From NCBI GenBank assembly GCA_963930655.1, contig OZ005618.1, positions 22,666,501 to 22,730,500 on the forward strand: a stretch of 64,000 nucleotides of DNA, read 5' to 3'. Position 1 is the first letter of the stretch. Each line of letters starts with the position of its first letter. Position numbers and translations under genes: made by a program. Below the pieces are notes generated by a model. It saw only the letters and a program-made list of their open reading frames with translations. It made no database searches and was not told the origin of the DNA. Of the stretch, positions 35,383 to 47,154 are shown in pieces. The stretch comes from Myrica gale (lineage: Eukaryota > Streptophyta > Magnoliopsida > Fagales > Myricaceae).

Positions 35383-35892
35383 GGTGTAGGTGCCGATTTT
35401 GGCCAAAACCGGCACCTACACCGGGTAGGCCGGTTTTGAAAAAATTGCCACCTACACCGTTAAGGGAAAAATCGACCCTTAGCGGTGCCGGTTTAGCGGT
35501 GCCGGTTTCCGGTTATCCTACATTAATATTGAGCCATTTTTTTAGCATTTTACGCACTTGGCCCAATATATTTTTTCTTTTTTCTTTTGGTCCATTAATC
35601 ACATATCAATAAAATCTAAATTAATGAAATCCAAATTCCAAAATCAATAAAATTAAAGATCATCTTAAAAGATAATATGAAAATTTAAAGTCCAAAGTAA
35701 TAGAGACGTCACTGTAAGTAGAAACTATTATCTTTTGAAAAATCCAGTTTAGACCCTAACAACACTTAGAGGGGAGAATATGTGTTTTCCCTCTAATTAA
35801 CAAATCAATAACAATTTTAAAACATGTTCAAAACCTAATAGAGTTTCCCTTGGTTTCACAAGAAAAATTAAAAAATTCAGCAATTTTTAAGA

Positions 35893-36010
35893 CGCTCGAG
35901 CGCTTGTCTAACGCTAGTCAAACGTGATGACTCTGTCTGGAATTTTTCAAAGGGCGCTCGAGCGCTTGTCAAACGCTGGTCAAACGTGATGACTCTGTCT
36001 GAATTTTTGA
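35893..36010. repeat. 62-bp palindrome units (outer copy)
   Basis: CTCGAG cores at 35895 and 35957, again 62 bp apart, in the equivalent interior position of the outer element. One unit fewer than in the inner copy. Confidence 0.88.
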
Positions 36011-36900
36011 ACTAAAATGTATTAGAAATTTGAACTAAAATGTAATTGAGTGACTGATTTTGCAAGCATGGTATAAATTTAATAGTGATTTGTCAATTTT
36101 ATAAATTATAAATTTAGACCATTAGTTAAAATTTCATAAAAACTCGACCTCTTGACTTATATTATGCGATGTACTTACCGAAGTTTGGCATTAAACTCTT
36201 TAATTATGATTTCAATGCCTTCATATATATCATTCTAAATATAATAAATTTGTAATTTTTTCTACCAAAATTCTGAAACTAAACTATTGAGTAGACCTTG
36301 TCATGCTTCTAGAATACTACGTCTTGAGGTGAAACTAAAGTTTAAACTATTGAGTAGAAACTAAACTAAAATAAAAAAATCCCGGTTTAACCTCCACCGG
36401 AAAACCCGATGCCGGTTAAACCGGGAACCACCGATTTTTTCAAAAAGCTAAACCTACACTTGCACCGTTAAGAGCAAAAATCGGAAATCCGGTGCCGGTG
36501 CTACCGGTTGTGCAGCCCTATTTCCACATAAAGAGTGTTAGTCTTTACCGTTCGTATCGTAATATCATGGACGGTTTTGTTAGTTTTTTTTTATGCCTGA
36601 GATAGTTCTTGGTAGTTTATTTACGTCGACATTTTTTCCCCGTACACTGAATTTGACGGATTCTCTTCGTCAAGTATTGGGCTGGAATATTGGGCCTTAT
36701 AGGTTGGACCTTTTTTGAGCTGGGCCAATATGAACCTTTTAACAAAATGCATCCAGCGAATTGGGTGGACTTAAATTCGGTATCATCAAGATATATTGAG
36801 TTAGTTGAGTTAGTTCCAGCTACATAACTGGTCGTCCAAAAAGCTAATGGACATAACATTTTGAGTTTCACACAAAACAAAAATTATTGTGAAAAAAAAT

Positions 36901-37392
36901 CATAGTTAGTCCCGTATTTATAAAGTAAAATTAATTTCGTATCCGTTATTATCAAAATAGCGATTTGAGTCATTTATCTTTTAAAAATCATCAATGTATG
37001 CCCAAGTCCAAATTAAGCGTTAAGGCAGATGAAAATTCATGTAAAATGACCAAAATACCTCTTTAAGAAAAAAGTACTAATTTTTTTAAAAAAATTCATT
37101 AAAAATAAAAAATGATAGTTTTTCAAAAAAGTAATATTTTTAAATAAAACTATTGAAACTCTATTTAAATAATCTATTTATTTAAAAAAATTAATTTTTT
37201 TTATTTCTATTTAAAAAAAATTGACTTGGAGGATCATGTCAGTCATTTTGCATGCTTTTCCGTCTGACTTAACGCCTAATTTGAACGGTTGACATATATT
37301 GATGATTTTCAAAAGATAAAGGGCTCAAATTTCCGTTTTGATAATAGCGAGTACAAAATTGATTTTACCCTATATATATGAGGATAACTATG
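36901..37392. mobile_element. MITE with long (about 120-bp) imperfect inverted ends
   Basis: The left end (catagttagtcccgtattta, ... gtccgttattatcaaaatag-like block) is mirrored by the right end (reverse complement catagttatcctcatatata), and the similarity continues through the gatttgagtcatttatcttt and tcatcaatgtatg blocks. The centre is AT-rich with poly-A/T. It is probably Mutator-type because of the long TIR, but no target duplication was resolved. Confidence 0.6.
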
Positions 37393-39571
37393 ACTTTAGC
37401 CCAAAATTATAAGGATTTTATTAAGATAAAAATAATAATAAGAAGCTCACTTAGAAAGCAAAAATAGTTCAAGGGGAAACTTTATTTTACAATCCTAAGC
37501 TATAAGGTCAATGGACATTCAGGTCCAAACTACCATATTCATCTCATTAAACCATTGAATTACAAAAATTTATCAATTTGCGCCCTTTAAGTAGATCTTA
37601 TGGTTGATATATGTGATAAATAAACCATGCGACATGATTTTTGACTGTTTATATTTCATTAGATGGTGATGATTTTTGATATTTCGAGAGGTCAGACTTT
37701 ATAATTCCAACTTCCAAAGTGAGATTAATCTAATAGTTTGAGGTGAAAAATGATTTTTTTTTTCTAATTCCAATTTGAGGAAGAAATATCAAGAAGCAGA
37801 AAAACTAAACTCAATTTATTAGAGCCTAGTATGGAATAAAAAGTCACTGACATTATTATCATTTATTAAAAATTAATGTTGACCTATTAAAGAACAAATT
37901 AAATGGTACTTTTAATCATGCAGATTAGCTATGGTTATGATTCATGCCCTTGGGTCATGTTCGTGTTCTTGATAATTGAAGAATTCGCATTCAACTAAAA
38001 ACACAATCCCACTGAACATGACTTTTTTGAGGATACTGTACTGTAGTTTTCGATTTTGCCCTGGACATATTTATACAGAATTACTAAAATATCCTCCAGT
38101 CATGCGTTACATACATCAAAATCGACGGGTAAAAATGGACTTTTAAAAAATACGTGGCCCCCACACGTCAGCTCATTAAATACTCAGTTACGTGAATGAA
38201 CAAAAGCCCCCAACTGATTTTATGCAAGTTTTGCTTTAGTAAAGGGCGATTTGGTTATTTCCCCCCTCCCCTGCATGCGGCATGCAACATGTCAGCCTTG
38301 TCCCCTGCATAAGTCACTTTCGTTATTTTGCAAAAGTTGAGTCAGACGATTTGAACATTTATTCGTTCGTTGTTTTCTTCCTTTTTTTTCAATACCTTTT
38401 AAATGTTCAACTTTAAATAAAAAATAAAAAAATTCGAAATATACAAAAAAACAACTTTAAAAATCATCATTAATTTTTTTACACCTCAACAACTTCTACA
38501 CAAACACCAATACAACTCTAACATCACCTAAAAATTCTCAAACACTCCAAATCCTAAAAAAAAACATCAAAACGAACATCACCTTGATGTTCACAGCTTT
38601 ACAAGAAATCAAAATTATCTTGGGTGGATTAAAATTTCAGATTTATAGATATAAAAAAACTACTACTTAATTTCCTTTTACAGGTGAATTGTGATTCTCT
38701 CTTTGAAGATCTCTTGTATTCAAGGGGCTGCTGGACCTCAAATATTTCTAACACTATTATGCTGTCATGCCAACATATTACTTAATTAGCCTTAACTACG
38801 CCACATAAGGTAAAAAAATATAATAATTAGAGAAAATGTTTTCTCTTTAAAAAAACACAAGAAATAAAAATCTTCGAAGGAATTAAATTTTCATCCCTAT
38901 TTTCCTTATAATTACTTTACATATTATAAATAAAAAACCTATTTCTATAAAAAAAAAAGGTATTTTATACCACCATTAGGAAAAAATAAGAGTAAAAAAT
39001 TAAGGAACATAAGATAATATTGCACAAAAAAATCTAATCGTTTATCAAAATCTTAGCTGAAAGCAACAATAAATGCTAACTCAGATCCATATATATATAG
39101 TTCACGTAGTATGACCAATATTAATGCTTCTGTTGCTGAGTACCGTCCAGATACATCTGCATCTAATTTAAATTCGGATGATTATCATGTTTCATTATAT
39201 ATTAATAAATAATTAAATAATTAGGTAATACCAAAAAGTAAATGATTCAACATTATATAAATCTTCTATTTTTTCTTTTAATATATATATATATATTTTG
39301 TTAAAAGGGTGGAATGGGCAATCAACTTAGTCAATTCACCGTGATCATATTAACTTCTATCATGGTAACATGTTCGGATTAAATCATAACTACTTGTCTT
39401 GTTTCTTCGTCTTTGCTTGGTAGATTACCAGAAACGAAATGATTAGAATAAAAATCCTAAATTAAAAAGAAAATTAAAAAAAGACGAAAGAATTCTTTTT
39501 TTTTTCTACGTAAAAGACGAAAGAATTCAAACGTTTTTCACTGTGAGTAACCGACTACCACACCTAATCCT
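37393..39571. other. AT-rich intergenic sequence, no gene seen
   Basis: Poly-A/T tracts and a (TA)n stretch near 39290. G-box-like words (tacgtggcc, cacgtcag) occur around 38150-38170 without a gene next to them. No ORF of any credible length. Confidence 0.55.
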
Positions 39572-40069
39572 CCCAGGACTAGGGCTGTTCAACCCCGGTG
39601 GCGGTTTAAATGTTTTAAATAATTGCCACCTACACCGTTAAGGGCAAAAACCGACCCTTAGCGGTGGCGGTTTAGCGGTGGCGGTTTCCGGTTATCCTAC
39701 ATTCATATTGAGTCATTTTTTTTAACATTTTACTCACTTGGCCTAATGTATTTTTTTCTTTTTTATGTTGGTCCATTAATCACATATCAATAAAATCTAA
39801 ACTAATAAAATCCAAAATCAATAAACTTAGAGAACATTACAACAAGATGAGAATCTAAAGTCTCAACCAATAAAATTCAAAATAATAAACTTACAAAAGT
39901 AACTGTAAGAACATCATAAAGACTGGTAACTCCTTCAAATCTCTACTCCTCGATCTCTGTCGCCAAGATGGATATCTCTACACAATATATTTAAATATAC
40001 CAAGTTATAATTTATAAAAAGAAAATAATATTCAAACTAATAAACTAACAAAAACAGAAATAAAATTAC

Positions 40070-40373
40070 CCGAGTCAATCGTATAAGTTTGTGGATCTTC
40101 TATCATATCAGAAGTCATGTCCTCCTCCTCTGCAATAGGGTCGCATCACATCCAATTTTGAGCACAAATGAGACCTTCGGCAGTTTTTGGGGCCAATGAA
40201 CTCCGAAATGGATTCAATATCCGACCTTCAGTTCTAAATACTGACACAGAATCCGGAGTGGATCCCACTGTCTCAGAATCCGGAGTGGACCCATATCCAA
40301 TAGCCGGACACGATACTGAGGCCGACATAGCAGTACCACTACTACTTGACTGCGATTGTGGTAGAGTATCCAT
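40070..40373 (-). pseudogene. hAT transposase C-terminal (dimerisation) fragment
   Basis: After a splice-acceptor-like TTTGCAG the minus strand reads MDTLPQSQSSSSGTA..., then an 11-residue duplicated segment (GSTPDSETV/GSTPDSVSV), then GRILNPFRSSLAPKTAEGLI and CAQNWM. This is the conserved C-terminal dimerisation motif of hAT transposases. A TGA (40146-40148) replaces the usual arginine after QNW, then CDPIAEEED continues to a GT donor at 40069. The BED finger and catalytic core are absent. A shorter trace of the same sequence survives in the 53-kb element (53549-53572). Confidence 0.75.
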
Positions 40374-40520
40374 CTGCAAATAAAAAGCACCTAAAATTAA
40401 CAATCAAAGTACAAATAAGTAATAAACAACAAAACGTACAAACCGAAAGAGAAAGTGTACATTGTAGGTGTTTTGGGATTGCTTGTTGGTGTCAGGAGAA
40501 ACACTTTTCAACCTAAGTGT

Positions 40521-40865
40521 TGAAGGTGTCGACACATATCATCATGGTGTCGACACATCAATCATACACCAGAATGCATGTTCCAAGCCGAAGTGAAGGT
40601 GTCGACACATAGTGAAGAGGTGTCGACACATTGGTCATTCAACAGAAAGCAAGTTCCCAGGCCAAGATGAAGGTGTCGACACATAGACCAAGAGGTGTCG
40701 ACACATTGCACTGTCAACAGAATGAAGATTTCCAGGCAAAGCTGATGGTGTCGACACATGGGAGAATGATGTCGACACATTGCACATACACCCGAATGGA
40801 TGGTTTCAAGACAAATTTGAAGGGTCAACATATTGAAGGAAAGTGTCGACACATTGTACATAAGT
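40521..40865. repeat. Array of paired GTGTCGACAC palindromes, about 74-bp period
   Basis: Palindromes start at 40526, 40547, 40599, 40620, 40673, 40695, 40748, 40769 (first base changed) and 40843. They occur in pairs 21-22 bp apart, with pairs repeating every 73-75 bp. A decayed partner (gggtcaaca) sits near 40822. Spacer sequences between pairs are related (cag/cc...ttccaggc/ccaa...). Because 74 is not a multiple of three, the ORFs crossing it are fortuitous. Confidence 0.93.
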
Positions 40866-41384
40866 GTCGAGATAAAACTCATTGACCAGATTGAAACACA
40901 AGATAAGACACACCTAGAACCTCAGAAACTTTTGAAAAATTCCAGACACAGCTTTCACACAGTTTCACTACAAATTCACCCAAGATCGACTCAATATGTA
41001 TCTGTGTGTCATCTTCAAACATATATGACTGCCATAGTGAATAGGTAGTCATAGACATTATAACCATCGACTCAACTCAGAGGAGACTAATCAAAATCTT
41101 TAGACAACAACATTTTAAATATTGTTTCTAGTTTTACAATATAATATTTGCAATCATGTTAGTTCAATGACTCCTGTTTAAGCAGCGTTTGCATTCTCCA
41201 AAACTGGTGCCACTTTCTTATAAATGATATGATCCATAGCAATTCACATACCAGATCCCACTTTCAGTTCAAACAACATCAAAAACTAATTTGTCCAGAG
41301 ACAACAAAAGAAAATGAAATGAGACAACAAAAACATAGCACCAATAGGCTTACCTGGAGCTTTTACATCAATTGGATTCGCGCA

Positions 41385-41640
41385 GAGGGGGGGGGATTTC
41401 GGATTGGATTCGCACAGAAGGGGGAGGTACCACTTTGAGAAAGAGAGGGCTGGCCGCTGGGTCACGGACAAGCGCAGAGAGGGGGATGGCTCACGGTCAC
41501 GGGTCACGGACAACTGGACAAGCGCAGAGGGGGGGATTTCGGCCGACTGAGGAGTAGGGGAGTCGGGGACTCGACGGGGAGTGGGGGGACTCGTGAGGCA
41601 CTGAGGCAGGCGGCAGTGAGGAGTGAGGACTGACTGAGGG
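41385..41640 (+). repeat. G-rich degenerate repeat near the right end of the hAT element
   Basis: Repeated cgcagagggggggg-type words and runs of 4-9 G (41386-41395, 41527-41535 and others) lie on the plus strand. Several G runs in close succession could form G-quadruplexes. Similar G-rich repeats occupy the same relative position in the 53-kb relative. Confidence 0.7.
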
Positions 41641-42079
41641 GTCGACTGAGTTAGGACTTAGGGCAAACTGAAAGTGTAAAACGATTCGTTTTGGCATTAA
41701 AAAAAAATCAAAACCCGGTGTCCCGGTACCCGGGAACCCAGTGCCGGGTAACCCGGGAACAACATCGGATTTTTAACAAAACCTCAAACCGGCACCGGTG
41801 AAGCCAGGTACTGGCAACCCGGTGCCGGTGTCGGTGCCACCGAAAAATTCCGGTGGCACTGAACAGCCCTACCCAGGACATTATCATGTACCTCAACGTC
41901 CATTGGCCCGTCTCCTCACTATTTGTCAAGGCAGGTGATGTTAACTTCCACGAATTGGCAGAATTGTTATTAGCATTTTTTAAAGGGCCAAACCGGGAAT
42001 GTAATTGGCGACAAGGAAAGCTAATACAAATGCTCCACGTCACCCTAATCAGTATAGAGCGTTCGTTGGCAGAGAAGAA

Positions 42080-44309
42080 AGGCCTCTTAAATACAAAACA
42101 CAGAGGTAGAGAAGGGAACTCATTAATCTCTCTCTCTCTCTCTCTGGCTTCGCTCTCTCTACCCTGGACGATCCCAAATCAGCTAGGGTCAGGGTTTTTG
42201 ACTTCTCGATTGATATTCAATTTTGAGTTCTGATTATCGGTTGGATCTATTTCTTTCTTTAATGATTGAATCGTTGAATTTTTCTTTTTCGCTTCGTAAC
42301 GCAGGATTCATATCCGATGCGACCTTGAGCTTGGAGATCGGTCTCAAAAGGTTCGCTTCCTAGAGGTTTTCGTCCCGGCTGGCAAATAGGTTAGGGTTTC
42401 TGTTCGTGTTTTTATGTATATATAGAGTATTGCTTCTTGGTATGCAAATTTGGCGACTTTTAGTCTTTTACTAAAAGATTTCATCTTAGGGCCGATTACT
42501 TTCCAGTTTTATTGTTGGAGTTCGATTTTTTTTTGGTACGATTGAGTGGACCTAGTCTCGGTTTAGAGAGAGAATTTGAGATTTTAGTATTTATTATTGG
42601 CGACAGAAGAAAAATTATAATCTTTGGGCTTTTGGCTGTTTCTTGCAATTACTTTGAAGTGCTAATATGAAATAGTTCTCCACTGTTTCACGAGGGTTTA
42701 TGCAGCTTATTCCATAAACTGAGTGAACTTGTGTTGCAAAAGGTCTTGGCTTCCAGTCTAATAATTAAATCGTTATTATATCCTTCACCATTTCTTTATG
42801 GTTTACACGTATGATTAAATGTAGGATGTATATGCTTGTGTGGCATTTAAGGCCAAGTTCATATGAGAAATGTGGTCAAAGTTTCTGTGTTCTTGTTGTA
42901 GTCAAATTCAAATGCGCTCTGGGATATGCATGTGCAGCTTCGGGTGCACAGAGGAAGTTGTTGTCTTTGTCATATGTCATATTAGTAAACAACCTGCAAC
43001 GCCTTTCTTCTGGAATACAGTTGTCTTCCATTCATGTCTTTGTGAACAAGAAGAAGAAGAAAAAAGATACATAGTTCAGTTTCTACGATTACTCTAGGAA
43101 AACAGAATAATGTTCTTCAAGGAAAATACTCAATCATCTTTACTACATCAAGAAGTCGATTTTGTAGTGGCTTGGATTTTTAAGTACATGCTTCTTCTTA
43201 TGGTTATACGGAATTTATTCTTGAATTGTGTTTGGTTAAAGTTTAGCTAGACCTAGGAAATAGATTGTTAGTCCTCTTGGCTTAGTGCTCGAGTGACTAA
43301 TTATGAAGCATCTTCATCTAGATACTTAAAAGTCTATTTATGTCTTCATTGACTTTATGTCATTGGACAGAATTGTGGGTTATGGGGCATCGTTACATGT
43401 GGGAGAATGGTTCTGGGATATGTGGTAGCTTAGTGGTTGTTTAGTTTAAAGGATTGTACTAAAGATGGATAATTTCAAAGAAATGGTGTTCCTATAGGTT
43501 TCACTCCCTCAAATCATATTGTGTTGCCAAGTATCTGCCAATCTCCATGCTTCAAACCCAGAAGAGGTTCTTGATGAATGTGATTGTCTTTGCTTGTCAA
43601 CAATATGAACCCCATCATTTGGCATTTGATTTGAACTGGCGAGGTGATCTTTAGCGAAGTCCATATGTAAGTAATGGTAAAGTCTATCCTTCAGCTAGAG
43701 TGCAAGTAAATTGAGTGAAGCATGGAAAAGGGTCAAACACATTTGCTAACATTGAAGAGCTGTCATCAAAGATAAAGTGGTTCGTGGGGAAAGTCTCCCA
43801 ACAGGTCGCTGGATACCCTTCTCTCTGTGCTGTGATTTTTTTTAATAATTTCCTCTCACACGATTTGATATTTATCCTGCATGAAACTACGAGATTTTTC
43901 TTGGTAATTGGTATAAAAGGGTATTCTTCCTATCCCGAGATCAATGGGGTGCTTTTGCTTTGGACTGGCCAATATACATCAGAGTTACAAATAATTTTAA
44001 CTCTTCTCTATTTGAATGGAGTTCTCCTTTCTAGCTCCTTTTACAAATATTACTTCTTAGCTTATCTAGGGGTAATTTAGAAAGATTCGTATGTCCATTT
44101 TTGTTTCATTAAAATACTTGATGTCTGCAATTCTTCCATGAATTTTGGACGGAGTTAGTATTGCTATTGTAATATGGTGTTATTGGAATGTACTGTGGAA
44201 TCAGAAATAAAATGCTTTTTTTGGTTCTTATTTTGCATATCTGTGTATATTGAGGATGTAGTTATATTTAGTTCGTCCTCGTTAGATTTTCAAGTGGTTT
44301 TTGGTGCAG
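42080..44309 (+). promoter_or_regulatory. SAP gene core promoter, 5' leader and leader intron
   Basis: A TATA-like ttaaatacaaaac near 42087-42100 precedes a CT-rich leader (42128-42160). A strong acceptor, TTTTTGGTGCAG, ends at 44309, 13 nt before the ATG, so most of 42.3-44.3 kb is likely a leader intron. Candidate donors are CAAAAG|GTTCGC near 42350 and AAATAG|GTTAGG near 42390; I cannot choose. Long leader introns are common in this gene family. Confidence 0.55.
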
Positions 44310-44322
44310 GAGAGTGGAAAAG

Positions 44323-44877
44323 ATGGATCACGATGAGACAGGATGCGAAGCTCCTCCTGAAGGTCCTATTCTATGCGTTAACAACTGTGGCTTCTTTGGA
44401 AGTGCAGCTACGATGAATATGTGTTCCAAGTGCCACAAGGATATCTTGTTAAAACAAGAGCAGGCTAAGCTCGCCGCATCATCAATTGGAAGTATTGTGA
44501 ATGGATCATCAAGCAGCAATGGAAACGAATCTGTTGCTACTGTAGATATGCAAGTCAACTCAGTGGAGTTGAAGACCACCTCTGTGCAGCCACCCTTCAC
44601 TTTCAGCTCAGGGGAGAGTGGTGAGGTAGAGTCACCCTTAAGTTTTGGCTCAGGGGAGATCGGTGAGGCAAAACTGAAGGAGGGACCCAAACGTTGCAAC
44701 AGTTGCAACAAGCGGATTGGTTTAACGGGGTTCAATTGTCGGTGTGGTAACCTTTTCTGCGCAGTACATCGCTATTCTGACAAACATGGCTGCCCGTTTG
44801 ATTATCGCACTGCTGCACGTGATGCTATAGCCAAAGCCAATCCTGTTGTCAAGGCAGAGAAACTTGATAAAATCTAA
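44323..44877 (+). CDS. A20/AN1 zinc-finger stress-associated protein (SAP)
   Basis: A single coding exon of 184 residues starts [15 protein letters not shown], the start typical of the SAP2-like group. The A20 finger uses C18, C22, C34 and C37 ([20 protein letters not shown]). The AN1 finger uses C125, C128, C139, C141, C146, H149, H155 and C157. The middle contains two related SGE-rich segments ([13 protein letters not shown] and [12 protein letters not shown]), a small internal duplication. The C-terminus [17 protein letters not shown] is highly conserved. SAPs are cytosolic or nuclear, bind ubiquitin and help tolerance of salt, cold and drought. The ATG at 44323 is chosen because it fits the family start and follows the splice acceptor. 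A hAT element lies close upstream. Confidence 0.95.
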   Translation: MDHDETGCEAPPEGPILCVNNCGFFGSAATMNMCSKCHKDILLKQEQAKLAASSIGSIVNGSSSSNGNESVATVDMQVNSVELKTTSVQPPFTFSSGESGEVESPLSFGSGEIGEAKLKEGPKRCNSCNKRIGLTGFNCRCGNLFCAVHRYSDKHGCPFDYRTAARDAIAKANPVVKAEKLDKI

Positions 44878-46308
44878 ATTTGACGGGGTGCTCTTCCATG
44901 TGTTGAAATTGATCTCGTTATCATCCGTGAGATGACTTCCGAGTTTGCTGCATATCTTAGTGGTGTCCTTTTATGGTGTTATATATGCTGGGAGGCATGG
45001 CATTAGGAGGACATCTCTGCTCTTTGAAGAAATCTGTTGTATTGATTGGCGAGAAATTCTATGTTGGCTACATTGTCTTTAAGTCTTAATCTATGCTCTG
45101 GTTTGGCGTTGTCATGGTTAGCTTTGTAATTTGTCTATTCTGTTTCTTATGGCATCTTTTTAGCAGTGCATGTTAGAATGGTTTGTGCAATTCTCCGACA
45201 TGGACATCCCTAAGCATTCCTCTGTGTAAATTATCTTCATGGCTTTCGTGGTGGTACTACATTGGTCATAAATTTCGCCTGGCAAAATATATCGTGTACT
45301 ATGGTGTGTAATGTGTAACATATTTAAAAAGAATGAATTAGTGATCTTCTGGTTCTTAGGGCTTCTCTTGAAATTTATTTACAGCCATCAGTTTTAGAGT
45401 AATGGTGGTATGCATCCTTGCTTTCTGGGTAATAGCCCTATATTTCTCTGGGTATGGTAAAAAAAAATTAGCTTTGCCTTCTGGCAATTTCCGGTCAAAA
45501 CCCAACTGTTCTCTCTCTCCCCCTTTCCCTTACCCACATTCAGCATAAGTAGATTAGCGATGGCAGCAAAGCAAGCCTCAATCTTCATAAAAAGAGGAAA
45601 GCTCTTTCAGGTGCTAGTCCAGGTCAAAGTTTGTTTCTGACACTTAAAACTTCAGAATATACGGAGTATTTAATTGAACAAGTCATGTCTTTTACAACGC
45701 TTCTCTGGGTTCATTCAACACAAGTAATTATTTTACCACCTATACTAATGGTTCCTCCTCTTTTGCCCTGTAATTTAAGATCGATGAAAAATAAGCTACG
45801 TGGCACAATCTCATCGATTCGGCGAGGGGTAAATTATATAAAAGGAAGTAGCTTAAAATGATCAATTGCAAAGAATGATTGTGTGAAAAGAATTACAATT
45901 GAGGTGGTAGTTTGAAGGGATAAACTGTAATTTTTACTAAAAATAAGAAAAGGAATCCTAAAACCTCTTTAGAAACAATAAATGTATAGCTTATGAGCTC
46001 CACCCTCACAGCCATTAACAATAGGTACATAGAAGTGCTCAAGCATGGCATGCTCTAATATAGCACTTAACTAGGCAGCAGAGGAAATGACAAGTTACTG
46101 CAATATGCAAAGAGAACTAGTTAATCAATTCAGTTGGTAGAAAGGTCCTTGGACTAGTTAAAAGATTGTGGAGCTCTCATGCATAACTCCTTCAATAATT
46201 GGGCATTAAAGACCTTACTTTTAGGAAAATACACAGCATTTTTTTTTAACAAATTCTTACATATGAATCAAGGAAGAGGATTTCTTGTTCAAGGTGTGTA
46301 GGTTAGGA
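44878..46308. other. SAP 3' UTR and spacer
   Basis: The first 400-450 bp after the SAP stop are T-rich and probably 3' UTR. Beyond about 45.4 kb there are only short unconvincing ORFs. Confidence 0.5.
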
Positions 46309-46514
46309 TTAAAGACGACCGATCTCTCTAGATTCGGCTTCAAGATATGTACAGATTCTCTCCATAACCTCTCTACCTGTTGCACTATACTTCACAACCT
46401 TCTCTACATATCGTTGTTCCACCTTTTCTGCAATTGATGGTAGTGCTGGCAATGGCTTTAAATGTATATTAGTCTCATGCCTGCAAACTGTTGTCCACCT
46501 ACTTGGGTTATCCG

Positions 46515-47154
46515 CAGAGGCGGAGCGGGGGGTGGCAAGCGTGGGCAGCTGCCACCCCTTGGTTTTATAAAAATCTTTATATATATATGCATTTTTCATA
46601 TAAATTCCAACGTCTTTCTATACCAATTTTAATACATTTTTAAAAAATATATATATAAATATTTTATTTCTTTACTTTTTCATTGCAAAATTCCATCTAA
46701 TTTTATCTCTCCTCAGTAAGAAACTCTATTACTTTTATATTTAAAAATTCATTCGATTTTTTTTATCTTATAGCTCCTTACTTTTCTACAAACTCCCAAA
46801 AATTTGTAAATAAGTACCAGGTGAACAACTCAAATTTGCTGAATTATTTTTTCAGGTTAATTTTGAAGCTATAATTTTGCTTGGTTGCTGGCTCATTCAG
46901 GTAATTTGTATCCTAAACCCTATTAGAAATTTACAAAATGCTCCACTAGATTGTTGGTTGATATTGGAAGGTGACCTCGTAGTGACAGTACATAGTACAA
47001 TACATGTATTTCAATATTTTTAATATTTTTTATCTTTAATTTTTTTATATTCTATCTATAAGACATTTTCTGTATTAAGTATGAAATTTTTTTGAGATGT
47101 CATTTTGCCTTAAGAATTTGCCCCCCCTTCACTTGAGTTCTGGTTCCGCCACTG
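46515..47154. mobile_element. hAT-type MITE inside PRELI copy 1
   Basis: It starts CAGAGGCGGAGCGGGG and ends with the reverse complement of CAGTGGCGGAACCAGAACTC. A perfect 8-bp target duplication, gttatccg, is present at 46507-46514 and 47155-47162. 640 bp, AT-rich, no coding capacity. Same terminal type as the element at 3335-4103. It interrupts the DPHPDN/PSRW codons of the PRELI copy. Confidence 0.92.

Larger units (their letters stand above)
34048..36520. mobile_element. ACCGG-rich hAT element, outer copy
   Basis: Termini TAGGGCTGCACAACCTCGG and (right end, reverse complement) TAGGGCTGCACAACCGG; a perfect 8-bp target duplication, tttccaca, is present at 34040-34047 and 36521-36528. Both ends are crowded with CCGGT/ACCGG motifs, as expected for subterminal transposase sites. 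Without the nested copy it would be about 1.16 kb. The interior shares a long block with the inner copy (tattgagtcattttttt..., tttaacattttac..., ggtccattaatcacatatca). It has no ORF for a transposase and is non-autonomous. Confidence 0.88.
39580..41871. mobile_element. ACCGG-rich hAT element with transposase relic, 2,292 bp
   Basis: It starts TAGGGCTGTTCAACCCCGG and ends with the reverse complement of TAGGGCTGTTCAGTGCCACC. A perfect 8-bp target duplication, cccaggac, is present at 39572-39579 and 41872-41879. The left part shares the tattgagtcat...ggtccattaatcacatatca block with the 34-36 kb elements, so they are one family. The interior holds, in order, a hAT C-terminal transposase relic (-), a GTGTCGACAC palindrome array and a G-rich repeat region next to the right ACCGG cluster. 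It is internally deleted and non-autonomous. Its right end is about 220 bp upstream of the apparent SAP leader. Confidence 0.92.

Noticed and set aside
40521-40865. CRISPR-like regular repeat-spacer array
   Set aside because: Plant DNA inside a hAT element; spacers are related to each other, repeats are 10-bp palindromes in pairs, and no cas genes exist here.
40562-40882. 106-codon minus-strand ORF with repeated CVDTS/CRHH motifs
   Set aside because: Produced by the palindrome array; the 74-bp period shifts frame between units, so it is not a protein repeat.
44314-44322. Start three codons upstream of the SAP ATG
   Set aside because: The codon at 44314 is GTG, and the family start MDHD(E/K)TGC is at 44323.
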